Positions 22,744 through 33,689 of a stretch of DNA of 64,000 nt are shown piece after piece. The notes beneath the pieces were generated by a model. The model ran no database searches and was not told the DNA's origin. It was given only the letters and a program-made list of their open reading frames with translations. Every line of letters starts with the position of its first letter. Position 1 is the first letter of the stretch. This stretch comes from Mercurialis annua (taxonomy: Eukaryota > Streptophyta > Magnoliopsida > Malpighiales > Euphorbiaceae), in contig NC_065570.1 of the NCBI RefSeq assembly GCF_937616625.2, positions 49,653,665 to 49,717,664 of the forward strand, in the 5' to 3' direction. A program made the position numbers and the translations under genes.

Positions 22744-23863
22744 ATGGTCCATGCAGTCAACCGCTACAAAGACAACATCCACGGAATGAGGAGGACGCAA
22801 CAGAAGCATATTTCTGTGACCCAGGATATCTGGGATGCTTGGAATGCGTTCTGGAACTCAGAGAAAGAGAAGAAAAGGTCAGAAACCGCCCGAGCAAATC
22901 GGATGAGCGAGCCAGCGGGCGCCGGTTCTGGACCTGTCCGCCATACTGGTGGATCTCGCTCTGCTCTGAAGCATATGGATGTGATGGTTTGTTTTAAAAT
23001 TCAGAATTAAAATACTTAAATAATGTATTTGTTTTATTTTGATACTAATTGAATTGTATTTTTTCTTTTAGGAAAGCGAGCTTGGCCGAAAACCGAGTGC
23101 GACGGAGTTGTACACTCGCCTTCACTCCACGAAGGCTGACAAGAAGCCGGTCGACAAACGGGCTCAGGATATGACTGTAAGTTTTTATTAAACTTGTAAT
23201 TCTCTAAGTTGAATTTAATAATTCGGAAATGATATATTAGATTGAAAATGCTTGTTGGTTAGCTGTTAAACATGTTTATTATTGGATTATATACTGGAAT
23301 TTGCTTGTAGGACTTCCCTGAAAAATGGGTGATGCTCATATTACAGAGGAAATGCTGTCGAAATTTCGTTAGAAATTAGGTTTACTTTGTAATATGTTAT
23401 GCATTTTTGGTTGCTTTAAAACTAAACTGATATCTTTTTTATTGTTTTGTAGGACGCCATCACTAAGAGGCTTGCTGCTGCGACACAGCCTCAGACCGGA
23501 GAGGGTAGCTCCTCGAGCCCAGCTGCAGTGGACGAGACCCAGGTGTTTCTAGACATCAAGGGCATCAACAAGAAGAAACGCCTGTACGGCTTGGGTTCTG
23601 CGAGCAGCAGGTACGCCGGGCCAAGAACCAGGGTGCAGCGAGGCAGCTCTTCTAGGACGTCGCAGCAGGCAGACGAGGAGGTCGAGCGCCGTGTGCAGGC
23701 CGGCATTCAGGAGGGTCTGCGACTGGCTCGGGAACAGCAGGCTGCGAACATGGCCCAGATGATACGTGAGGAGATTGCCAGGATGATTCCTAACCTTCCG
23801 GCAGAGTATCGGCCACAGCGCCCACCTACCCCACCAGACGATGAGGACACTCCAGCTTTGTAG
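22744..23863 (+). CDS. TNPA-like protein of the CACTA element (Transposase_24/Ptta type), three exons
   Basis: Proposed exons are 22738-22986 (ATG at 22744), 23072-23176 and 23453-23863. All junctions are GT-AG and phase 0, giving about 252 residues. Exon 1 carries WNAFWNSEKEKKRSETARAN and a H-T-G-G-S-R-S motif. Exon 2 reads ELGRKPSATELYTRLHSTKA. Exon 3 carries VDETQVFLDIKGINKKKRLY and ends in an acidic, proline-rich tail. This order (basic W-rich block, HxGGS, K-P-S/T-ELY..H) is that of plant Ptta/En/Spm accessory proteins, thought to bind subterminal repeats. Upstream non-coding or extra exons (ATG at about 21798 with a donor at 21835, and GC-rich 21915-22000) are possible, but their phases did not join cleanly. 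Confidence 0.68.
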
Positions 23864-23933
23864 TGTCGTGTTATTTTATTTTATTACAAACATATAATAC
23901 ATTTTTTTTTATATTTTGACGTTTATATGTATA

Positions 23934-24060
<127 letters not shown>

Positions 24061-24189
24061 CAGTTTCAATTGATTGTAATTTATAAATGAATTGTTTTAC
24101 TGTATTTAAAACGACAGGGAAAAACGGCAAAAAATAGCGTAAAACGGCAGAAAAGTGCCAAAAAATTAACAAATTTGTGACGTACATTG

Positions 24190-24590
24190 TGGGATTTGCG
24201 ACGGACATCAGCCTTGGAGACAAAAGCTGATGAATTTGCGACGGATATGGTCCGTCGCTGATTTGCGACGGATTTATCCGTCGCAAATGCCTCAGCTTTT
24301 GTCTCCAAGGCTGAGGCAATTGGCGACGGACAGTTCCGTCGCAAATCCCACAAAGTCCGTCGCCAATTTGTCTCCAAATCATATCGTTTGGAGACAAATT
24401 GGCGACGGAATTTGTTATGATTAGCGACGGGACTGTCCGTCGCTATCAGTCCCGTCGCTAATTTAGCCAAGGACACGGTATTGGTCGCAAACTGTGTTTG
24501 CGACCAATTATGTCCGTCGCAAAACCACTTTTGCGACGGATTAGAGGGCTTTAGCGACGGATATTTCCGTCTCTAAAGCCCTGTTTTCTT
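24190..24590. repeat. Right subterminal palindrome array of the CACTA element
   Basis: It mirrors the left array, with GCGACGGA/TCCGTCGC pairs at close spacing. In addition, AGCCTTGGAGACAAAAGCTGA near 24211 faces an inverted copy near 24290-24312, so about 100 bp could fold into one large hairpin with smaller palindromes in its loop. Confidence 0.75.
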
Positions 24591-25129
24591 GTAGTGAGAG
24601 GTCGACTGAACCACGTGGCTGGGATTGATGTAAGTGACCCTCTTGTTAGTGAATGGTTTGTATTTTAAACTACAAAGCCTGTTACAGTGGTGCACGTGGA
24701 CCCACATAGGATTCTTTTCCCACTGCTTATCTCACGCACTCCTTCATGCCTTCTTACTATACCCATGTGAGTGTATCTCTTGTGCATGTTCTTCTGTTAT
24801 TATCTGTAAATCATGTCCACTTAACTGAGTGCTCTTTTCTGCTTTACAGGTGCCAATGTCTGATGCTATTCAGCTGGATGATGTGGCCTATTACTGGCGA
24901 GACCGGCTATGTAGTGTATTTGCATGCCTATAATTTATTCTAAATGTATGCATGTATGCAATTTATAGCTCTAAATGCTCTTTGATTTCTTGCAGTATTG
25001 TATTGATGATCTAGAAAAGAGGCTGTGAAAGACTGAACTGGGTCCTACTGGCAATGACGAAGTTCCTCCCGTATTCCCTAGATGTAGAGATGGTGACTTT
25101 GAATGACCCATCCTATAGCATTTCTCACA

Positions 25130-25800
25130 TATAAGGGGCCTTCATTCATAGTTTATTTTCTATTTAAACTATTCTCTAGCTCATCAAGCATTTCCACCAT
25201 CTCTAGGAAAGGGCCCTATAGCATCCATTTCAACCAATACTCTAGCATATCCCAGCTTGCTTAAAATCTCTGTTGACCAAATCTCTCAAGGTAAACCAGG
25301 GAGTTGGATCCAAATAAGAACGTATTTGATCTCATTTTGATTTGTTTTCATTCTAGGATGTCATTTCTTCGACATTAATGGCTTTTGGTCAAAAGTATAT
25401 GGTCTAGACCTTAAAACCTTGGTACATTCTTCCTATGAACTGAACTCAAATAGAAACATGGAGGCGTGGATACGGCTAACATTTTTAGCGCTAATTTATT
25501 CCATCTGTTTCTCACAAACGAGTTAATCCTTTCAAACTTGAGGAACATCCCATACATACAACCCACAATCGCAAACTTCCATTTTGTCTTCTTCCTTAGC
25601 AATTTCTTTAGAGTTGGAGCAAACAAACCTATTCCTATCCTTCACCGCAGGGGGAATAAATTAGCTTACTGAAGGAAGGACTATAGTCATCTTCTCTAAC
25701 AGTATTGCCTTATTCACCGGAGTAGCTGTTAGAATCTTGGCTCTCTTTCTCACCATACCAGTGACATCTTATAGCAGGATGCTATTAGCACTGAGAGAAA
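25130..25800 (-). pseudogene. LINE ORF1 fragment (DUF4283 type)
   Basis: The minus strand reads KFAIVGCMYGMFLKFERINS, then FVRNRWNKLALKMLAVSTPP and, further on, GPYTFDQKPLMSKK and VLIWIQLPGLP, ending ILSKLGYARVLVEMDAIGP. This matches, in order, the DUF4283 region of plant LINE ORF1 proteins ('W....G.f....l..g.w.f.gkPl.l..W.p......vpvWv.lpgLP'). Stops are scattered through it. It lies directly downstream of the unrecognised gene, in opposite orientation. Confidence 0.65.
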
Positions 25801-26008
25801 AAGAGATGAGAGGAAAAATTGATTCGTTTCTTTTATAATTAAAAAAAGAGAACGCTCATGAGAGAAATAGAATCCATGATAGTAATAAAATCTTAGTACA
25901 ATTTGAACTATAATCTATTGGTTATATCATTATCCTTTAATTTGTAGTTGACATAGCAGCCTTAAATTGGAAGCTCAATTATTTGCTACTAAGTAATTCA
26001 ATTGATAA

Positions 26009-26080
26009 TTGGTTTATACATTTAATTCTATATGCATAACATTATTGGTTTACACATTTAATTCTATATGCATAACATTA
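26009..26080. repeat. 36-bp tandem duplication
   Basis: Two near-identical 36-bp copies (26009-26044 and 26045-26080) beginning TTGGTTTATACATTTAATTC; one base differs. The surroundings (25801-26427) are AT-rich with no gene seen. Confidence 0.85.
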
Positions 26081-26427
26081 AAGTTGAGTCCAGCAAATAG
26101 GATAAATCAACTAACATTTCATGAAGAGACATCTTACGTAGTAATTAGCCTCAACCATATTGAATATTCACATTATAAATGTATCTTACATAGTTATGCC
26201 AGTTGCATGTAGACCTTTGTATTTTGTATTTATCACATATTTTTATAAGATCATAATATACAAAGGTCTAGTTGATATGATTTGTATTTATCCCAGATAT
26301 TGAATTCCTTATAAAATAAGAACCACAAATTTTTTATTAATATTATATTAAATATTAATATAATTTTACACATGATGTACGTTACTATTAATAGAAAATT
26401 TAAATATATAGATACTTAAATATTAAA

Positions 26428-26785
26428 GGCCAAATGTTGTAAAAAGGCCAAACCTTTCACAAAAGTTTCACAAAAGTCTTGAACTTTCAATTTTGTCGAT
26501 TTTGGCCAAAAACTGATTATTTGGTTTCACAAAAGTCCTGACCTTTCAATTTTGTCGATTTTGGCCAAAAATGAAATATTTGGTTTCACAAAAATCCTGA
26601 CCTTTCAATATTTGACATGCCACATAGGCACCACATAGGCATCACATAGGCAAATTGAAATCAAATTGAGAGTTGGCCACAATTGAAACCAAATAATTTG
26701 TTTTTGGCCAAAATCGACAAAATTGAAAGGTCAAGACTTTTGTGAAACTTTTATGAAATATTTGGCCTTTTTACGACATTTGGCC
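26428..26785. mobile_element. Mutator-type MITE (358 bp), first copy of a second family
   Basis: The ends are GGCCAAATGTTGTAAAAAGG and, inverted, GGCCAAATGTCGTAAAAAGG. A perfect 9-bp duplication AATATTAAA flanks it (26419-26427 and 26786-26794). The interior repeats a CAATTTTGTCGATTTTGGCC phrase several times. The same family is found at 57579-57921. It is non-coding. Confidence 0.94.
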
Positions 26786-26794
26786 AATATTAAA

Positions 26795-27263
26795 AGAGAA
26801 TATATACATATATCAATACTAAATTACTTTTATATATTAAATACGTATACATAGATATTTAAAACTTAAAAAACTAAATTTGTATATCTATAAGGATAAT
26901 TGTATAGATGTGTGTATTCTCATTTTTTTAACTTCTATGTAATAATAAATAATTATAAAGCTTTAATTTAATTATGTGCATAGTTAAAATTTTAAAACAA
27001 CAAACAACTACATGTGTATGTCCATTCTCAATCTGCATTTTATTTAAATTGTAAATAAACTCAGATTAATTGAAATCTAAAGTAATTTTGAATATATAAT
27101 TATTTTGTGAAAACAATTATTTTATTAAATTCGATTTTGACCCAATTGATTAGAACTTCGCATGCATTATTCGCAAGCTAAAACTTGATAAAGTAAAATT
27201 TATATATATTACGCAAAATGAACTAATAAATCCAAAATTATAACAAAAGCATATCCCAACAAT
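26795..27263. other. AT-rich intergenic DNA
   Basis: No gene, RNA or repeat structure could be supported in this stretch. Confidence 0.4.
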
Positions 27264-28788
27264 CAGTGGCGGATCCAGGATTTAATTTCAGCCCGGGCTA
27301 AACGACATGTAAATAATAAATATTTAAATATCATTTATATAAAATTTATCAATAAATAGCAATAAAAATATTATAATAAACTTCTATATTAACCGCCTTC
27401 AACACAAGTCAATTGCATTATTTGTGTATAATATTTTGAAAGTGCTATAAAATAGATTTCATCAATTTTTACAAAAATATGTCTTCAGTATAGCATACTA
27501 AACTATCACCCGTTTTATTATTTAAATTGAACTTGATTAACAAGAACCTTTTAAACATATATACATGTCTCATTTTATCTTAAATTTAATATTGGCTTCA
27601 TTTTCATTAATTGAAATTCGTTGTTCATGATCAACGATTATATCCGTAAAATTAAACTCAACACGACTTTACCCCAAAGTTGTGGCCAAAATATATTTCT
27701 ATAAGAGTTGACATTTTTTGGTATTCTCACAATAAATTTATTAATAACCTAAATAAATCTGTTTTAATTAGCTTTTATCAAGCCATTTCTTTAAATATTT
27801 GCAAAAATTCCAAATTATGAAATTCATCAATTATCAATGAATTAAAATAAAATTAATTATCAATTATCAATAAACTAAAATAAAATAAAATCAATTATTA
27901 ATAAATAAAATGAAATGAAAATAACAAAAAATTATTATTTGTTATAGTTTAATCAATTTTTTCATTCTCCATGAATAAATCAATTTAAATAATCCAAAAA
28001 TATAATTATTATAATTAGTACATAAAAATATAAATTAAAGTAATTTATATAAATATAATATAAAAACAAGGAAAAGGAATTATGTAAAATTAGATGTGGA
28101 TTGATTTTTAAATAGAAAATATTATAGAATTAGTAACTTTTTACTGAAATATATTGAAGATGTTTAGATAAAAATATTGAAACTTAAGTTAATGATTTAG
28201 GAAATTAAGTTAGAAAAGTATGCAAAAAATTAAGAGAACTGAATTAAATAATTGATAGACAATAAAGACAATTTGTTAGAAAAACAATTATTTAATTTGA
28301 AAATTAGTATTTATAAATATTAATCCTTCACCAGTTGTTTATAAGAATGGTTATGTAAATAAAATTAAAATAGGCCAAACGGCCATTTTTCTATCTTAGT
28401 AAAAGAAAGGCCAAAAGCCCTTTCTCTATTGAGAAAATTAGCTCATGTACTGGCTTTGGCTAAATTAATGTAGTAAAATTTACAATATTTTCACTCATGT
28501 AGGGTATTTGTCAATTTTTCTCTTCTCTATTTTAGTAAAAGAAAGGCCGAGCTTTTGGCCCTTCGATAATTAAAGAAGAAGGGACCACTTCGGTCCCTTT
28601 AAAGCTAAACGGGATATTTTTATATTATTCGCTTTATCTTCTTCTTCAGCCCTAGGCAGCCATGGCTGAACAAAACAAAAATCTGCAATTTCAAGTCACT
28701 CCTTCATCGCTCTATATGTTTAATTTTCGATTTTTCAACGGCAGCCAGGGCTCTAGCCTACCCTAGCCTGAACGTAGATCCGCCCCTG
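27264..28788. mobile_element. Non-autonomous hAT element with 8-bp TSD
   Basis: The left end is CAGTGGCGGATCCAGGATTT and the inverted right end CAGGGGCGGATCTACGTTCA, a terminus well known in plant hAT elements. A perfect 8-bp duplication CCAACAAT (27256-27263 and 28789-28796) flanks it. The interior (1525 bp in total) is AT-rich and shows no transposase. Near the right end a short gene-like stretch (about 28640-28760) holds GC-richer sequence without a convincing frame. Confidence 0.93.
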
Positions 28789-28796
28789 CCAACAAT

Positions 28797-29579
28797 TTCA
28801 TGGTTTATGTCAATTTTATCTAGGTATCAAGTTAAAAACATTATTGATCTATTTGATAAAATATAATGTTTTACATGTTTTAACTTATTTTCAGGATAAA
28901 TTATTCAATAATTTGAGCAAAAACTTATAAAGAACACTTATCATCTTATGAGAATTTTTTATGTGCATTCCAAAAATTTGATTCGTATTTATATTATTTT
29001 ATAAAAATTACAGATTTTTTCACTAGTCGGTACAAATTTATCTTAAAAATAACTTAAAAATTTATCTTAAAAAATATCCTTTTCATTTGCTACTTGTATA
29101 TAACTAATTAACTCAAAAATTAAAATTGGTGAACTGTTGCATTTTTTATCGAAAACAAATTTATTTGTTCTTCATAGTTGTAGATATATTTCCCAATTCA
29201 TTAAAGTGATTGAAAATATATTTCTCAATTCACCAAAAGTTTCGCTCTTTGAATAAATTCCGGCGCGTAGCACTCCAATGTTTTGAATTATTTTTCATTG
29301 ATGTACTGAATTATTAGAGCTAAATATGATATTAATTCGATGACAATCAAATAATTCAAGGATTTCGAATCAAATAATTCAAAGATAAACTAAATTGAGT
29401 GGAGTTTAAGTAAGTTGACTTATTGACAGCAACTTAAGTTGACTTGAATGTATTAAACCAGACATAGAGCATGAAAACGATCGTCGTCTGCACAACCGCT
29501 GGGAGTTTTATGAACAAAGATGGTCGTTTTTCTGTAAGAAAATAAAATTATGTTTCTAGAAGTTGACTCTGTTTCAATG
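28797..29579. other. AT-rich intergenic DNA
   Basis: Nothing recognisable beyond AT-rich sequence. Confidence 0.35.
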
Positions 29580-30470
29580 GGGAATTTTATGACCAAAAGC
29601 ATTGGTGGATCATTTGGGCCCATGCTTGACTTGTACTAAGCACCCAAAGATTGACTTGGAGTAATGCAAAATGGGTCTAGATATTAGGAATAAGCAGATA
29701 ACATTAATAAAAGATAAGCAATCAAGGTGTCATTCTGAAGATGGTGATGAGTAATATGACGATCAATTTTCGATATGTTTGGTATGTTCGTGAGAGACCG
29801 TGTAATACAAAATCTCAATAGCCAGCAGTGGAAGGCATAATACGATATTCAACCTTCGTTGAAAATGTATAAATGATTGCTTCTTATTTTTTTTAAGAAA
29901 TAAGAAAATCACCTAGAAAAATACAAAAGCCAGTAGTTGATTTGCGGTGAGTGGGATCACTGGCCTAATCAGCTTCAGAGTAAGCACATAAATCTAAAGA
30001 GAAGTTGATGAAAGCAAGAGTGTCTAAGACTGAGTGTCTCTTACATATTTCAAATGTGAGTTATAACATCCCAATAAACTATAGTAGGAAAAGTAACAAA
30101 CTCAAAAACTATATAAACAACATATGCAATATCAGGAAGAGTGATAGTAAGATAGACCAAACTTTGAATAATAATCCTATATAGACTCAAATCTGGCAGT
30201 GGATACCCATTAGAAATAAAATAATGAGCGTTGAGGTAAATTGGAGTATCCACACTCTTATTATCAAAAATCAAGCACGCTAAAAAATATCAGAAATATT
30301 CTTTGGTTGAGAAAGAAATATCCTTTGCGAGAGAAGATCGACTATCTCCTTTTCATGCTCCTCCAAAAAAAAGACCCAATTTAACACCCACTTCCAATAA
30401 TCTGTGTACTTCAGTTAAGATCGTTGTTGGTTATTATTCAGCGAGTCTAATTTGTGAATATTAACGTTAT
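29580..30470 (-). pseudogene. Decayed Ty1/copia reverse transcriptase / RNase H fragment
   Basis: At 30050-30274 the minus strand reads NKSVDTPIYLNAHYF, then PLPDLSLYRIIIQSLVYLTI and PDIAYVVYIVFEF, which match the C-terminal part of copia RT (YR.l.GsL.YLt.TRPDIAyaV). Further along, FSTKVEYRIMPSTAGYE matches the RNase H 'S..EAEY.A.' motif. There are many stops, no LTRs nearby and no recognisable ends. Confidence 0.65.
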
Positions 30471-30599
30471 GTTGACTGGTTCCTTTTACAAATTTTCTTC
30501 TAAGTGCTATATTCGTCATATCTAGGTTCTGAAAAGTGGCTTTTGAGTTGACTGAATTTGTTGCATGAGAACATCTGTAGAACCCAACACATAAAGTGA

Positions 30600-31006
30600 T
30601 AAGAATTGTTTGTATTCAACTACTTGTTGTAGAGATTTGTGCGAGGATCGATGAATCAAAATCTGAGTCTGATTCTAAATATGAGTGAGCCATATTATTA
30701 GCAAGAATAGGAAAATATGTTTCCAGTGCTTGAATCAAGTGTTCGTGGCCATTGATAATCATTGGAAATTTGCGATTAATATGATTAAAATTAATTAAGA
30801 GTAAAACTAATCCGGAATCCATACCCTCTCTAGTTAAAACCAAAGGTTGCACTGTAATAGCTTGATCCAGACTATTACCAATGAGAAGAAAAAAGTCTTT
30901 GTACCATGCTGAAATAGGAATTCTTGTTAGCGCTACCTAAACAAAACGATATTTAGTTGTAAAATTATCATCCCAATGAATAATCGTGTCGAGAAAAGGT
31001 ATCATG
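30600..31006 (-). pseudogene. LINE ORF1 remnant, downstream half (split by a solo LTR)
   Basis: The minus strand, after the LTR, reads IIHWDDNFTTKYRFV and ALTRIPISAWYKDFFLLIGN, then SLDQAITVQPLVLTREGMDS and INFNHINRKFPMIINGHEH: the DUF4283 pattern with 'GvPl..W....f..iG'. It ends near 30616. The upstream half is 32505-33000. The solo LTR 31007-32504 sits between, and the duplication TCATG marks the insertion point. Confidence 0.6.
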
Positions 31007-32504
31007 TGATAGGCGTAGAAATACTCCTCTCTTTAGGTGTGTTTTTGACTCGATAAGTGCATATTTTGATTATTCTATTGGTGTTTTATTGTCTTATTAT
31101 TATTTTGAGCGTTTCAGGTGAAATATGCAATTATAGCGAGAATCAGGGTATTTTTGGTGAAATTCAGAAGTTAAGGATCAAAGAGGAGAAGAGAGCAAAG
31201 TTGAAGAACCAAAAACGAAGTTTTCCAAGGGCAGAATTTACATGTATGCGTTCGGGAACAAGCTATGCGAGCCCTTCACGAGTGACTTTTGAGTTACAGA
31301 AGCTGCCAAGAAAATTGAGTAAAAATATTTGGCCAAGTAAAGGGGTGTGCGTTCGCACACCCCATGAGAGAAAGGGAGTTTACATTGGCACACTCCCAAG
31401 ATAAAGAAGAGTGTGCGTTTGCACACTCCCTTGTGTGCGAACGCACACTACGTGCAAGATGGGTTTTAATCGGACAAAAATGCCCCTTTTCGTCAGCAAT
31501 CTCCAAACAAGTGTCGAGGGCAATTTTGGGATTTCATCACCGCTCAACCTAACTACTTCAGCAATATTGGGAGCCGTATAAATACGGGACTTAATCATTG
31601 TAATAGGGTTCACGTAATTTTTGTATTAGACAACAAACCCTAGTTTCTTAGTTTTCGATTCGTTTTCGCAATTGGATTCATCGTTGATTATTATTTTCTA
31701 CTGCAATTATTATTAGATTACTTCGAACAAGGTACGATTGATTTTAATTTCATATTCAGTATTCAATTTAATCTTAGAATGAGTTCTTTAATTATTGTTT
31801 TCAGTTATTCTATTATTATGACCAGCTAAACCCTTTCATTGGGGATTATCAATTAAAATTATGTTTGTTTAATTGAATTGGATTTATGGGTTCTTGTTCT
31901 TGATGGGTTTTAATTATTGTGCTTAACGCTTAGCCTAAACTGATCACTTAGTCTATGCCATATGTTTTAGTTTTAGCTCGAGAGAGTAAAATTGGAATAG
32001 AACAATATAATTAAGAACGCAGGAGTTGATTGCGCGAGAGTGAATTAACGAGTGCGGGTTCTTTGAATTTGCTTAACAACCATTACATCGATTTATACAT
32101 AGGTTAATCATTGTGCGAGAGTGAATAATTAACCTAGTATTAGTTAGTTTAATGCTTTTACCTGTAATTGCTCGAGAGAGAATTTTAGTTGCTTTAGATT
32201 AGTTCGAACCTCATCAGAACAATACAATCCATAACCCGAATCAAGTAAACAGCATAACAAAGATTGATAATTTCTGCTTTTCCTATTATTGTTAAATCAT
32301 CATTTGAATTACAGCTTTAGTTTACTTAACTACAATCATTAAATTCTGTCTTTTAAATTACACAACAAATAAAATTATCTTTCCGACTATTCGAATCGAG
32401 TCTCTTAACTGGTTGTCTTTAGAGCTTTCTCTGTGGATACGATATCCGGACTTCACAGTCTGTATTACAAGTTGGCTACGTACGCTTGCGTATTTTCACC
32501 AACA
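31007..32504 (+). repeat. Solo LTR (1498 bp) with 5-bp TSD
   Basis: It starts TGATAGGCGTAGAAATACTC and ends CGTATTTTCACCAACA. A perfect 5-bp duplication TCATG (31002-31006 and 32505-32509) flanks it with no internal region, so it is the product of LTR-LTR recombination. Its end (GGATACGATATCCGGACTT, then TACAAGTTGG...CTTGCG) is shared with the oppositely oriented solo LTR at 41387-42828, so the two are one family. At 31343-31450 it carries three GTGTGCG..CGCACAC hairpin motifs. The ORF-like frames inside are not believed. Confidence 0.92.
31343..31452. repeat. Repeated short hairpins in the solo LTR
   Basis: Three copies of a 16-bp inverted motif: GTGTGCGTTCGCACAC, GTGTGCGTTTGCACAC and GTGTGCGAACGCACAC, the first two followed by CCC. 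The spacing is about 35-60 bp. No function is known; they could be remnants of LTR regulatory repeats. Confidence 0.75.
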
Positions 32505-33000
32505 TCATGCTTGGGAAATAAGTTCGGAACCTATTCAAATACATATCATTGTGAAAGGAAATCATTATGAAGCAACCACCTAAAAGTGAGATTGAATCGC
32601 ATAACACTTCGATATCCTTGAGGAAACTATGAACATGAATCAATTTATTAATGTCTAACACCTTAACCACAATGTAGAATTTGGAAATAGGCATGGAAAT
32701 ATGTGGAGCATTGTAAACAAGAGGATCTGTATTGACAACTTGTGCATAGGATCGTGAATCCCTTATCGATTCTATGAAAACCAGTTTTGCTGTTGGAATC
32801 CGTTTGACCTGTTGACGAGCATGTGGAGTAGAATTATGATGCATGGCTTCATGTGAATTAGGTTAAGAGAATCTAGAAGACCCGACAAGGACCTAAGTAA
32901 ATCTGATTAGCTTTCACAGGAAAGGATTCATGTCACGTTCAGTGTCGATTCTCAAAAAACCAAACCTTATATTCAATCTATTCATCCGTCGAGCAAGGGT
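32505..33000 (-). pseudogene. LINE ORF1 remnant, upstream half with RRM-like motif
   Basis: Minus strand: a short RRM-like FGFLRIDTERD lies near 32930-32965; then, in the 32476-32844 frame, SRSYAQVVNTDP and later VLCDSISLLGGCFIMISFHN, the 'l..lGG...lItF' core of the DUF4283 region. Together with 30600-31006 it is a single LINE ORF1 split by the solo LTR. It resembles the LINE ORF1 at 3990-5570. Confidence 0.62.
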
Positions 33001-33689
33001 TATTTTTCATGGATATTAAATTTGGAAAAAGCTTTTTCATTATCATCATAGAACCAATTTTTTGGGTAATTACCAAGATACTACTGGTTAATAAGTTCCT
33101 TTCTGAGTTACTTAAAAACGCTACTGGTTGGAAATGGAGATGGCTGCCGGAGCTGATCAAAGTGGAGGGAAAGCCGCCATCGAGCTGGCTGCTAGATAAC
33201 TATATTTTAAAAAGTAATTATTATTTTTTAATAAAATAATTTATTTTATTTAGATATAATTTATTTTTTATTTTACCTATCTATTAATTTGTGACTGAAA
33301 ATATATCTAATAAACTGAAATAATTAATTTGTTTAAATGACTATATAACCAAGCCACAAGATTATACACGCTAAGAACAAATTAAAAGTGAAATTTGCCT
33401 AACAATTACACCATATTAATTATAGTTATTCGATGCACATTTTGTTGTTAAAAAAACCTCTCTAGGGGTTCATCCCTTTTTCCTCTTTTCTTGAGAATAA
33501 CTACTAACTACCAAACCTAAATATCACATATATTTTCCCTTCACTTCAGCCAAACATCATATACCTAATTTTCTCTTTTGATGCCCCTCCTTAACTTCAA
33601 ACTGTTGCTCTATTTTTACTCAGTCTCAACAACTTACTGTCATTACTCTTCACCGATTTACGTATCATTCTCTCCCCGTTACGACCCAA
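33001..33689. other. AT-rich DNA, perhaps the 5' leader of the following LINE
   Basis: No coding region is supported. From about 33450 on, a pyrimidine-rich stretch runs into the LINE ORF1 and may be its untranslated leader. Confidence 0.3.

Noticed and set aside
31057..31404. 115-codon ORF and overlapping minus-strand ORFs in the solo LTR
   Set aside because: They read through the GTGTGCG hairpin repeats; LTRs of this family are non-coding and the sister LTR does not keep the frames.
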